Assembly: GCF_965363235.1 (NCBI RefSeq)
Contig: NC_134849.1
Span: forward strand, 51,282,122 to 51,346,121
Length of the DNA: 64,000 nt
Direction: 5' to 3'
From: Mytilus galloprovincialis
Lineage: Eukaryota; Mollusca; Bivalvia; Mytilida; Mytilidae
The position numbers were made by a program, and so were the translations under genes. Under the pieces are notes generated by a model. It saw only the letters and a program-made list of their open reading frames with translations. It searched no databases and was not told where the DNA came from. Positions 1 through 16,665 of this stretch are shown here, in pieces (position 1 is the stretch's first letter; each line of letters begins with the position of its first letter).

Positions 1-540
1 AAATTTCAAAAGCTTTGGTTGAATGGTTCATGAGAAAATGCACGGACACGACGGGAAAAACCATTTTTCAATCTTTCAAGAACCGTAACTCCTGAACGGT
101 AAAAGTCAAAATCGTCATTATTAAACTTGACCTTCATTTTGTCATCAGTAACAGCATATTAAAATTTCGGAAGCTTTGGTACAACAGTTCATGCATAAAT
201 GCACGGACACGACTGGAAACTCCATTTTTCAATCTTTCAAGAACCATAACTCCTGAACGGTAAAAGTCAAATTCGTCATTATTTAACTTGACCTCCATTC
301 TTTCATTAGTAACAACATATTAAAATTTGGGAAGCTTTGGTAGAACAGTTCATGTGTAAATGCACGGACAACTCCATTTTTCAATCTTTCAAGAACCATA
401 ACTCCTGAACGGTAAAAGTCAAAATCTCCATTATTGAACTTGACCTTCGTATAGTTGTCAGTAATAACATATTAAAATTTTAAAAGCTTTGGTTGAAGGG
501 TTCATGAGTTAATGCACGGACAACATTTGATTGAAACAGC
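1..540. repeat. Tandem repeat array, unit about 150-160 bp
   Basis: About 3.3 copies of a unit that contains AGCTTTGGT, a cacgga motif, TTTCAATCTTTCAAGAACC and CTCCTGAACGGTAAAAGTC. The AGCTTTGG motif recurs near 10, 170, 335 and 485. The array is followed by a GC-richer stretch (about 540-605) with CCCGCCCGCC. No coding potential is seen. It resembles the tandem core of pearl/HINE-type non-autonomous elements of bivalves. It lies in an intron of MCM3 if that gene continues left. Confidence 0.75.
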
Positions 541-605
541 CCAACCGCCCGCCCGCCGTACATCCCCAAATCAATAACCGACATTTTTGTCACAAAAATC
601 CGGTT

Positions 606-1555
606 AAAAATTGTTAACGACGACAGACGACGACGAAGGACGCCAAGTGATGAGAAAAGCTCACATTTCCTTTTAGGAAAGGTGAGCTAAAAAATGTAAA
701 ATTTCCTTAAAATTACCAATTCAGGGGCAGCAACCTAGCAACGTGTCGTCCGATCCATCTGAATATTTCAGGGCAGATAGATTTTGACCTGATAAACAAT
801 TCAACCACAGTCAGATTTGATCTTAATGCTTTGGTTTTTGACATTTTACCCCTATGTTCTACTTTTAGCCGTGGCAGCCATCTTGTTAGGATGGCCAAGT
901 CACCCGACACATTTTTTAAACTAGATACCCAAAAGATGATTGTGGCCAAGTTTGGATTAATTTGGCCCAGTAGTTTCAGAGGAGAAGATTTTTGTAAAAT
1001 ATTACTAAGATTTACGAAAAATGGTTAAAAATTGACTTCTAAAGGGGTCAATTGACCATTTCGGTCATGTTGACTTATTTGTAAATCTAACTTTGCTGAA
1101 CATTATTGCTGTTTACAGTTTATCTCTTATAATAATATTCAAGATAACCAAAAACAGCAAAATTTCCTTAAAATTTCCAATTCAGGGGCAGCAACCCAAC
1201 AACGGGTTGTCCGATTCATCTGAAGATTTCAGGGCAGATAGATCTTGACCTGATAATCAATTTTACCACATGTCAGATTTGCTCTAAATGCTTCGGTTTT
1301 TGAGTTATAAGCCAAAAACTGCATTTGACCCCATATGTTCTATTTTTAGCAATGGCGACCATGTTTGTTGATAGATCAAAACTTCAGATACAATTTATAA
1401 ACTAGATACCCTAAGGAACATTCAGTTAAAGTTTGGAAGTATTTGGCCTAGTAGTTTCAGAGGAGAAGTTTCTTGAAATAGTTTACGACGACAGACGACG
1501 GACGCCAAGTGATGGCATAAGCTCACTTTGGCCCTTTGGGCCACATGAGCTAAAA
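606..1555. repeat. Hairpin-ended dispersed repeat with two ~450-bp internal units
   Basis: Two diverged copies of a unit run from about 695 to 1130 and from about 1155 to 1550. Both contain TTCAGGGGCAGCAACC, TTTCAGGGCAGATAGAT, AAACTAGATACCC and CAGTAGTTTCAGAGGAGAAG. Each copy is bordered by a CGACGACAGACGACG-rich stretch, the phrase GACGCCAAGTGATG and a terminal hairpin: 658-688 (AGCTCAC...GTGAGCT) and 1520-1551 (AGCTCAC...ATGAGCT). The same hairpin end appears inverted at the right edge of the window. The small open frames inside it are repeat shadows. Confidence 0.75.
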
Positions 1556-1908
1556 AATAATATTTTAACCTTGTTTTACATTTCTTCGTATGTAATTAAG
1601 AGTGTTGGGACCGCATCATTAGACCGGAATTTGGAATACATAGTCGCTGCTTTACAAAGGGTATTTTAACAAAGACTTTGAAGGGAAAATAACGGGACTT
1701 CAATTTTCGCCCAAAATGAACAGGAATCCGGTTTACTCAGGTTTGACTGTATAGAGAATATAATTTTTTAGTTTCCCTGTTTGATATTTATGCTTCTATA
1801 AAATTCAGAACTTTAAATGAAAATTAATTCAACAGTATAATTTTGTTGATGAACATGTTCTTTTGAGTTTCTTCATGGGTATTAACTTTCATCATATCAG
1901 ATATTTAC

Positions 1909-7607
<5,699 letters not shown>

Positions 7608-7802
7608 TTTCCTTGATAATGTTATTTTCCTAGGTTCTTGTTTCTTTGTGGAGGTAATGCTGTATTTTCCCGCCGTTCATGTCACATGGGAGTTATTTTT
7701 AGTGTATTTATTCCACGTGGTTTCCGTTCGTAACATCTCTATCTTTTTGTGAAACTGAAAGTAGATTTTTCTGTCTTTCTTTAAAAATCGTTGGAAAATG
7801 TA
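7608..7802. promoter_or_regulatory. Shared divergent promoter of MCM3 and TSEN34
   Basis: Only 195 bp separate the two start codons (MCM3 ATG at 7607 on minus, TSEN34 ATG at 7803 on plus). The stretch holds TTTTCCCGCC at 7665-7674, a textbook E2F site, 58 bp upstream of the MCM3 ATG. It also holds CCACGTGG at 7713-7720, an E-box. MCM genes are established E2F targets. Transcription starts are not visible, so joint regulation is inference. Confidence 0.7.
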
Positions 7803-10800
7803 ATGTCTGATCGTTGCAGAATCAAAATATATTTACAGAACCAAAATGTATTTGTATGGAGTGCTAAAGGTATTGAAAAAACATCGTGAAAAGTGAAATT
7901 AAAAAAAAAACACCAAAACACCATAGATGCCAAAAAAGTATAAATTATTTTGTAGTCCTGCTGCAATGCACTATAAAATAATGGTATACAAATCCTTGCT
8001 ATAATTAAATTGATATTAAGGGCTGGAACCAATAAATCTATCATGCATTAGAACTCAGCTATTAGAATTGCAGAAGAAATATTTAATTCAAAGAAGATAT
8101 ATATATTTAAAAAAAGTCAACAAGACAGTACTAGTTCTCAACACAACAAAACTTTTATGCAGGGATGATTCCAGGTGTTTTCAAATGGGTCCCTTGAACA
8201 TCAATTGGGAATTTTTATTCTAATTGGGAATTTTTTAAGCATAAAATGTAAGACGAAATAACATTATTTTCCTGTAAAAACAGAAAATGTATATTATTAA
8301 GTTTAACCTATACACTAATGTTCATGTAAGTTGTAACATTTTGAATAATTCTAGATGGGCTACTGTTATTACATGAATATCATTGAACATGATGTACTAG
8401 TCTATCAACTTAGCTATAGTTATCTAAGCCTATTACAAAAACATATAATATTTCAGCTATCATAAACCACTGAAAAAATCATTCATCAGGTATTTTTCAA
8501 CAGCAGGTCATCTCTAAAAATTTACCTTGATTCAAATGGATTTCAAATTGAACTGGTCAATTGTCGAATTCAGAAAAGCAATTACAAAAGTTCATATACT
8601 TAATTGATAAGATATTTAAAGCATTGAACCAGTGATCTTTAAAATTATTTGGATCATCTTCAAATCTTTTGAAATAGGTCCATTATGATGACATCGTATT
8701 TCATGAATGGTCTATCATCAACATTGTTTTCAAAAAACGCTAAAACTTTTGTCTTTTGAGGAAATAATTTCTTTTACAAAACAAGTTTTCATCATATTAT
8801 ATAACCGGCTCTGCTGGGCGATCTGCTTTTACGAGATCGGCGCCCATTAAACTTTATCCATCAATGTTATATCAAAATTTGAATTTGCTCTCTGCCGAGG
8901 TCTGCTTTGACACCCATTTTTATCAACCTGCTGGGCGATCTGCTTTTACAAGATCGACTACTCTCATAACATATTAATCAATTGAATTGGGCTGCTAAAA
9001 TTGTTTGCCACATGTTGACATAATTAAATCGTTGTTAATAAAATGCGATCGTAAACAGCTTTCTTATCCGGATTTTAAAACGTTTTGACAACAAACTATG
9101 AAAAATTATAGTTGCCTTAATCGGTGATAGAAACTTTTCTGGAAATATCGATTTTTATTTTATTTTCCTGAATTGGGAATTAATTTTCATGTACATTTTT
9201 TTGGGGCCGCTGGCCGATTTAAGGACCGCTAAGCGGCCCTAAACTATATAGTGGAATCATCCCTGTTATGTATGGTAAACATCTTATTTCAAAGTTAAGT
9301 TTTTAACCAGATGAAGACACCATTTCCGACTTAAAATAAAAGTAAGCAGTAATAACATGACAATTTACTGAAAAAAAAATCATCTATCATTTTAATCTTG
9401 GCGTTATTGTTAAAAGCACTTATTTTAGTGTCTGTATTATTTTATAATTTTACCTGACTTCAGACAAAAGTGAGACTGACATTGATTAACCCTTGTCATT
9501 TGATATTTAATGGGCTTCTTAATTTATAACATTTTGTACCTTGATAGATTCTGTGACATTGAGGGAAAAATGGAGAATTGTTGGATCATTGGTTGGATGT
9601 CTTCCACGTTTACCTCGACAGAACAACCAGCTGGGGCTACCATTACAGTTACTTCCAGAGGAAACCACAATGTTACTAGAAAAAGGTATTTACCTATTAT
9701 ACAAATAAACACAACATAACAGTTCAGAGTTATTATTAAGTCATTTGAAAGACTTATTCTCATTTGATGATTTTAAAGGTTTTATATGGTAAAATACATG
9801 GTTATACATCTTGAAGTCATGTGTAAGTAAAAAGAATTGTGAGGTATACATCAATACAATATAGTGACCCAATGACACACAAAAAGAATAATTGGAAGAT
9901 TCACAATGGTTTTAAGCAAAATTTAATGACAATATGTACTGGAAAGGTTTGTCTATGTTGCCAAGATCTAAAAGGCCCCTGTGACTTTGTTCAATTTGAA
10001 AGTAATATACAACAGATAATATTCATCTTTTGACTCAAAACAATTATTCTGTCATGACTGCATTTGAATATACATGTATATGTAATATGAATAATGAGCT
10101 GTATATGCATGTTTATCAACCTAATACATGTATTTAGGTGGTACCCAACACCTTCACTAAAATTAATTTGGCTCGTTTAATTTTCATAAAATTTTGATAA
10201 AGTATTTACTTTGACCCTTTGACAAAAATATAAAAATTTCAAAATATTTGAACCATCCAATTTTATATCAGAAAAATTACACTGGTTATATAGCAGTTTG
10301 ACAAACACTAATTATGATCAAGAAGCTTAATATTCCCTTAACACCACACCGTAATTAAAATGTTTAGCTGATTTTACAGAGTTATCTCCCTGTAGTGTTA
10401 GGTACCACCTTAAATATTCTTTATATTCAATACCAGCAAAATTGCATGAATAGTTATTTGATTATTGAAGGTGTGTGCTTGTTGGTAAAACCAAAAGAAA
10501 ACTTACTGGAACCAACACCTGAACAGGTCAAAGAGCATGAACAATTAAGACTTGATTTGTACAAGGAGCAGGTAACCATATAACATGGAAAATTGATACA
10601 CTGTAATTTATGAGTATGAAAATTGGAACCTTTTTTCAGTGCATACTGTTTGAAAACATTTAGTTCAAAGCATTAAATACTTACATTTTTAACCACAAAT
10701 CTTTGATGACAGAAAGAAATGAACATGTTGTATTGTCAACATATATTTGTTCCACCTAACAAAAGTTCCAAAGGAAACTTTGCTATAAACATTGTCATAA

Positions 10801-13776
10801 TATCTATTCCTGTTGGAACAAATATTCTATACCATTTATTCCGTTAGGAACATATTCTGTAATATTTATTCTTGTGGTAATAATATTCCAGAATAATTTT
10901 TCCTTTTGGAACTTATATTATGAAGGAACTTCTGTTCCGTGACAGCATATATGTATTTGTATAATATGGTAAGTCTGGGAACAGTATAAGAACTCATCTG
11001 TATAATAAACAATATAAAAAAAGAGACACAAAGGGACATTCAAACTCACAGCTGAAAAACAAACTGACAATGCCATGGCTAAAAATGGAAAACCAACAAA
11101 AGACAAACAACACTTCACAAAACACAATATAGAAAACTTAAGACTGATCTTGAGCAATAGAAACACAACCAATAACCTGGGATGATCTAAGGTGCTTCAG
11201 TAGGGTAAGCAGATCCTACTCCACATGTGGCTCTCTTGTTGCTCATGTGAGTAGAAACCCAATGATAATGATAATTGGGATGTCACTATTAAAATTAAAA
11301 CTTTTATTGTAATTCTTCAGATTGAACTTTTTAAAGATGAAAGAAGGAAAGAAATGATGCACAATCTTCATCAGATCAAAGAAGGAAAGAGAAAAAAGCT
11401 AAAGGAAGAAATAGAGAGAAAGAAAGAAGCAGGAGAAACAGTCAATGAAACAGATTTAGATGTAGAAATTGATATAGACACTATACAGATACCTTCTGTT
11501 GCTCTGAAAAATTCACTAGTACAACTTTATACTGGTTAGTTAATATGTCATTCATTCATTCAATGAGGTTACCATTGGCTTGAAGGGGATGGCTACCTTT
11601 GATTTAATGCTTATTAAGCATAAGATTTTTTTGTGCATGAAGTATTTAGTACTATTTACAGCTAACAATTTAATATATTTTTTCCAAATCTGTTGTATTG
11701 AACAAGGCTTTCAGTAAAACATCAAGGAAGACTTTTGCTTGAACTTTCTTTATTTCTTAGTTAAACATTAAAACTAATTCTTTGTATTACATGTTTCATA
11801 TTTATCTGATTGTGTTTTATTACCAGCTCCTATACTTGTTCTTCCTTAGCTCCATATTATTTCGTATTTTCTAAATGAGAACATGCTGCAATGAAAATAT
11901 TGAGTTGTCTCCCTTTCTACATGTAATTTTAATTTCAGCAATACAATGTACCATTATGTTGAAATTTTGAATTACATTTTTGAAGTACATGTAACATTAT
12001 TGTTTTTGTAATTAATATGATGTTAATTAATTTTGTACTTCATACTGCCCAATTAAGTATACTTTGCCTTAAGAAATATTACAAGAAAATCGTCTAGATA
12101 TGATTTCTATCTCCTTGTAGTGGAGACCTATGCATTAAAAATTAATTGATGATTCACTTCTGAAAAGATTGAGATTTTTTTAATCAACTTTCTCTTTGTT
12201 TAACTTTGATAAATAAATACATGGTATATGATGGTCTAATAAGTCTTTCATTATTTGTAGAAAGTCCATATAATGAAGCTTTAGATGAATGTGCCTCTGA
12301 ATGGAGTTATCCTACCAGTGACAAAGAGACTACGAGATACAAAGTATTTACAGATTTATGGAAGAAAGGGCATTATCTAACATCAGGAAGTAAATTTGGT
12401 GGAGATTTCTTGGTTTATCCAGGTGAGATTTACTAGATAATTTATAAATTGTGCTCTAAAATTTCTTAACCAAATAAAAGTACCTTGGTAAAAAAAGGTG
12501 TGGTATGAGTGCCAATTTAACAACTGTCAATCCAAGTCAGAATTTATAAAAGAAAACCATTATAGGTCAACGTTTGGTCTTCAGCACCTTGTCTTGGCTC
12601 ACAACGCACAGCAAGCTATAAAGGGTCCCACAAATTTCTAGTGTAAAACTATTTAAATAGGAAAACAGAAATATATGTGGTTCCATGTGGTTCCAGTTAC
12701 ACAATCAACCCAAGTTAAATCCATGACCCTACATTTTTTTTTCCATTTCTGAGAAATTATTTGTTCAATTATTAAATTCAGACTTCTGTCATCTGAATTT
12801 CCATTAATAGAAATATCTTCTATAGCTAAAATTGTTTAAACTTATTTTATTAAGTTTTCTCTAATTATTTGGCAATTTTTAAAATCATTTCTGGACACAT
12901 TGTTTAAAAAAATTTAATCAACATGTGGTTTGCTATGATCTCAAAAGATGATAGACTACTTTATAAGGTAACAAACCTTTATCAGCTATTTGGATGAATC
13001 TAATTGTACTTACAGGTGTTATAAAAGAGAAATCAAGGATTTGTAAAGGGACTATACTATACAAATCCTTGCCAAAATAGATAACTTTGTATTCATATTG
13101 GAAAGAATTGAGTAATGTGAAATGCACTTTAAGGGGATTTTCTTTTATCAAAAATGAAAAGTTATTTGATAATCATTTTAGAAACAGAATCTTAGATAGT
13201 TTCTCAAGAATTATAGGAATTATCCAATCATTTTCTTAAGTCCTGTCCATGGTCTCACTTTAAAATTGTTAATTTAGCTATTTTATCTTTTTAAAATCCC
13301 ATAACCCACTGGTACCAAATTATGTAATCGATTATGTTTAAAAACAAGCATGGTATTTCCATATCTGGAATGCAAGCTTGTTCTACATGTTAACAAGTAA
13401 GATGTTTAAGAAATAGCTTATTTCTTCTTCTAATGCATTTGATTTATACTGTTGAAAGAAAGACAACTCCTAATTTGTTCAAAGTGTCCATTTTAAAAAT
13501 ACTTTTTGCCAGAATATGATAATTAATTAATGTTATAGTATGTGAGTTCTCACTTTGGATGTCATCAATACATACTTGTTCTTTGTAGGAGATCCTGCCA
13601 TATTCCATTCATTTTACATAGCTGTGTGTCGGCCATACAAACAACAGATATCCATGTCAGACTTTATATCATTGGCAAGAATGGGATCAAATGTTCGTAA
13701 AACTGTAATATTGTGTTCTGTTGATGACAATGATCAGGTTGTTTACACCTCTATACAATGGACAGGAATAGCTTAA
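7803..13776 (+). CDS. TSEN34: tRNA-splicing endonuclease subunit Sen34
   Basis: TSEN34 is a catalytic subunit of the nuclear TSEN complex and cuts pre-tRNA at the 3' splice site. Six exons were read: 7803-7869, 9548-9685, 10471-10571, 11321-11534, 12261-12422 and 13589-13776 (TAA). They total 870 nt, 289 aa, against about 310 in human. Exon 2 encodes the N-terminal block around LPRLPRQNNQLGLPLQLLPE, very like human. Exon 4 encodes a Lys/Glu-rich coiled linker. Exons 5-6 encode the nuclease fold, with KFGGDFLVYPGDPAIFH, then NVRKTVILCS and VVYTSIQW. By my count the catalytic triad is Tyr226, His234 and Lys265, all present. All junctions hold frame with GT-AG sites. Introns 1-3 hold a TIR element, a Harbinger-like MITE and a mussel repeat. 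Confidence 0.94.
8160..9265. mobile_element. TIR element (1.1 kb) in TSEN34 intron 1
   Basis: It begins CAGGGATGATTCCA and ends TGGAATCATCCCTG, a perfect 14-bp inverted pair. TTATG stands directly outside both ends, so a 5-bp target duplication is possible. The interior has short reiterated motifs (CTGCTGGGCGATCTGCTTTTAC occurs twice in related form) and a GC-rich stem near the right end (GGCCGCTGGCC, CCGCTAAGCGG). There is no transposase frame. CAG-starting ends fit hAT-like elements, but the superfamily is inference. Confidence 0.75.
10137..10409. mobile_element. Harbinger-like MITE, TTA target duplication
   Basis: The ends are GGTGGTACCCAACACC and, reverse-complemented, GGTGGTACCTAACACTAC. 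TTA flanks both sides (10134-10136 and 10410-10412). The length is 273 bp with no coding content. TTA/TAA duplications and GG-starting ends are typical of PIF/Harbinger MITEs. It lies in TSEN34 intron 2, just before exon 3. Confidence 0.75.
11000..11265. repeat. Dispersed mussel repeat in TSEN34 intron 3
   Basis: The phrases GGGACATTCAAACTCACAG, TGACAATGCCATGGCTAAAA and GTAAGCAGATCCTACTCCAC are ones I recognise from an abundant Mytilus repeat. No protein is encoded. It ends about 55 bp before exon 4. Confidence 0.65.
12490..12700. repeat. Dispersed mussel repeat in TSEN34 intron 5
   Basis: It starts GGTGTGGTATGAGTGCCAAT, followed by ACCATTATAGGTCAAC, TTCAGCACCTTG and GCAAGCTATAAAGGG. It is the same family as 14205-14480. 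Confidence 0.65.
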
Positions 13777-14529
13777 CAGGGTAATGTACCTGCTGGTTTA
13801 TAGATGTATTCTCTGTTACCAAATAGGCAAGCAATACAAGGATACATTGGATAATGCTGTGAAGTTAGGGACAGAGAGAGAGATGTGTACAATTGGAAAA
13901 TGTAGATTGAAAATATAAGAATAGAAGGAAATATCTAAATTGTTTTTAAAGTTTAATGCATGACAATTGTGTCAGGCTGTTGATTCTTCTTAAATATTAT
14001 TAATTTTGAGAAAGTGTCAAAGTGAGTTTATATTGCCTATTTGTTTTTACAAACACTAAGTTTGAAATATTCTATACATATTCTGTGCCATCCTCTATGA
14101 GTATAAAAAAATAAGGAGATGTGGTATTGATTTCAATGAGACAACTGTCAATTAAAACATATGGACAAAGATGTAAACATTTACTGTTACAGGTGACTTT
14201 AACAATGAGCAAATAGATATAAGAAGATGTGGTATGAGTGCCAATGAGACAACACTCCATAATAGTTACAAGTAGTAAAAATTTAACCATTATAGGTCTA
14301 AGTATTGCCTTCAACAGCAAGCTTTAAAACCCATAAAGAATAGAAAACTGTAAAAGATAACTTGGGAAACAGTTTAAATATGAAAACAAATGGCCTGATA
14401 TATAATCAAGTTTATAACAAACAATGCAAAACAAATATGGCAGACAGCAACCAACAACAACTGGATTACAGGCTCCTTTCTTGGGACAGACATATAGAGA
14501 ATGATTTGTTTTTTTGTTGAGCCGTTGAC
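13777..14529. repeat. TSEN34 3' flank with a longer copy of the mussel repeat
   Basis: No gene is seen. From about 14085 to 14500 lie two partial starts of the family: TGTGGTATTGATTTCAATGA at 14121 and TGTGGTATGAGTGCCAATGA at 14228. Then come CATTATAGGTC, CTTCAACAGCAAGC and GATTACAGGCTCC. The TSEN34 3' UTR probably occupies the start of this stretch; no clean poly(A) signal was fixed. Confidence 0.55.
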
Positions 14530-15245
14530 TTTTCTCGCAGAAAGCTTGACATATGGATAGTGATCTGGAGGCCTTAGGTAACTCCTTAAAAGCTTTATAT
14601 TTTAGAAGGTGGAAGACCTGGATGCTTCATTCTTTGTATATGAATGCCTCATGTCACAAAGATTCCGTCAGTCACATGTCCAATGTCCTTGACCTCATTT
14701 TCATGGTTCGGTGACTACTTGAAAAAAAAGTTAAGATTTTTTGTAATGTTAAATTCTCTCTTATTATAAGTAATAGGATAACTATATTTGGTATGTGCAT
14801 ACTTTGCAAGGTCCTTATGCCCGTCAGACAGTTTTCACTTGACCTCGACCTCATGTCATGGATCAGTGAACAAGGTTAAGTTTTGGTGGTCAAGTCCATA
14901 TCTCAGATACTATAGCAATAGGTCTAGTATATTCGGTGTATTGAAGGACTCTAAGGTGCCCAACTGGCAGGTGTCATCTGACCATGACCTCATTTTCATG
15001 GTTCAGTTATAGTTAAGTGTTTGTGTTTTGGTCTGTTTTTCTTATACTGTATGCAATAGGTCAACCATATGTTGTATGGAAGAATTGTTAGCTGTACATG
15101 CCTGCCTGGCATGGTTCATCTGACCTTGACCTCCTTTTCAAGGTTCATTGGTCAATGTTTAGTTTTCTTGGTTAATGTGAAGTTTATGTGACAGATGTAA
15201 TAAAGCATAATATTTATGACTCAACATAATATCAATGATTAGTAA
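14530..15245. repeat. Degenerate tandem repeat with TTGACCTCATTTTCATGGTT units
   Basis: Units of about 130-140 bp recur. Each has a CTGACCTTGACCTC-type motif, CATGGTTCA and an imperfect GTATGGAAGGATTGTAAGG segment. The same family recurs at 39690-40617 and 46075-46450. The short open frames inside are not genes. Confidence 0.7.
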
Positions 15246-15854
15246 AGAAGGCAAGACATTTCAGTGTGTGCACTCTTGTTACATGAATGTAAACAATAAA
15301 CTGTCTCATAACCTTTGACAGTGAGGTTACAAACCAACTTATTTCAACTGTTGTAATCAGCTTGGAGGATCTCATCTCATCAAATCGACACCAAGCATGA
15401 AAAAACAAATAACAAAAAGTACAGATCTAAGAGTACTAACAATAGTGAAAGTTATTCAAAGCCCTATTTGAACTAAAATATAAACAGTCTAGTCTTAGCC
15501 TAAAATGTCTATCAGAACACCTCGATCAAATATAGTCAGTGTAAAGGCTTCTAATTCAATTTGAATGAGAAAATGACAAAATATGTACTTGTACTGACAG
15601 GATATAGGACTGCAAGTGTTTATACATGTAGTAATATCTGTGTTAATTTATAACAACCTGTATTAAAACTAAAATTAATCATACCAAAAATAATAATTTC
15701 TTTCTGAAATCAAATTCAGGAAGCAAAAGCAATAAATAAGAATGTGTTGAACTAGGTTGTGTTTTGAATAGCTGTTTCTTTTTCATTACATTATAAAGTA
15801 AATGTTTTCATCATTCAATTGTGTCTTTTGTTAACCCATTCATTCATCTTCTTG

Positions 15855-16665
15855 CTCTAATTATACCCCCGCTTTAAAAAAGGGGGGGTATACTGTTTTA
15901 CCTCTGTCTGTCAGTCCGTCCGTCAGTCCGTCCGTCCCATGAAACTTTCGTCACATTTTTCTCAGGAACTACACACCCACCCTTTCTGTAATTTGGTATC
16001 AACATTTATATATGTCAGCCATACCGTGTGATGCGTTTTCAGATTCATCACTTGACAACTTCCTGTTTACCGAACACTTGTCTGATTTTACACATGATCG
16101 CCAAGTTGAAAATTTTCGTCACATTTTTCTCAGGAACTACAATACAAGGATTTCTGAAATTTGGTTTCAGGATTTATATAAGTCAGCTATACCGTGTGAT
16201 GCGTTTTCAGATTCATCACTCGACAACTTCCTGTTTACCGAACACTTGTATGATTTTACACATGATAGCCAAGTTGAAAATTTTCGTCACATTTTTCTCA
16301 GGAACTACAATACAAGGATTTCTGAAATTTGGTTTCAGGATTTATATAAGTCAGCTATACCGTGTGATGCGTTTTCAGATTCATCACTCGACAACTTCCT
16401 GTTTACCGAACACTTGTATGATTTTACACATGATAACCAAGTAAAATATTTTCGTCACATTTTTCTCAGGAACTACAATACAAGGATTTCTGAAATTTGG
16501 TTTCAGGATTTTTATAAGTCAGCTATACCGTGTGATGCATTTTCAGATTCATCACTCGACAACTTCCTGTTTACCGAACACTTGCATATTTTTACACTAT
16601 TAATATTATCCACTTGCGGCGGGGGTATCATCAGTGAGCAGTAGCTCGCAGTTTCACTTGTATAT
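15855..16665 (+). mobile_element. Pearl/HINE-like non-autonomous element with 168-bp tandem core
   Basis: The left end is a hairpin at 15862-15892 (TATACCCCC...GGGGGGTATA). It is followed by a (CCGT/CAGT)n microsatellite to about 15937, then about four copies of a 168-bp unit (TCGTCACATTTTTCTCAGGAA recurs near 15949, 16118, 16287 and 16454), and a right end ACTTGCGGCGGGGGTATCAT. This layout is what is described for pearl elements of oysters and mussels (CCGT microsatellite plus about 160-bp core), linked to Helentron-type HINEs. It has no protein of its own. The 210-codon open frame is explained by the repeat. Confidence 0.75.

Noticed and set aside
13034-13071. Small hairpin CAAGGATTTGTA...TACAAATCCTTG
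   Set aside because: Only 12-bp arms in an intron; a related ACAAATCCTTG motif near 7990 suggests a common repeat, not a specific signal.
16012-16644. 210-codon open frame with 56-residue repeats
   Set aside because: It is fully explained by the 168-bp tandem core of a pearl-like element; no start context, no known domain, and a second frame is open too.
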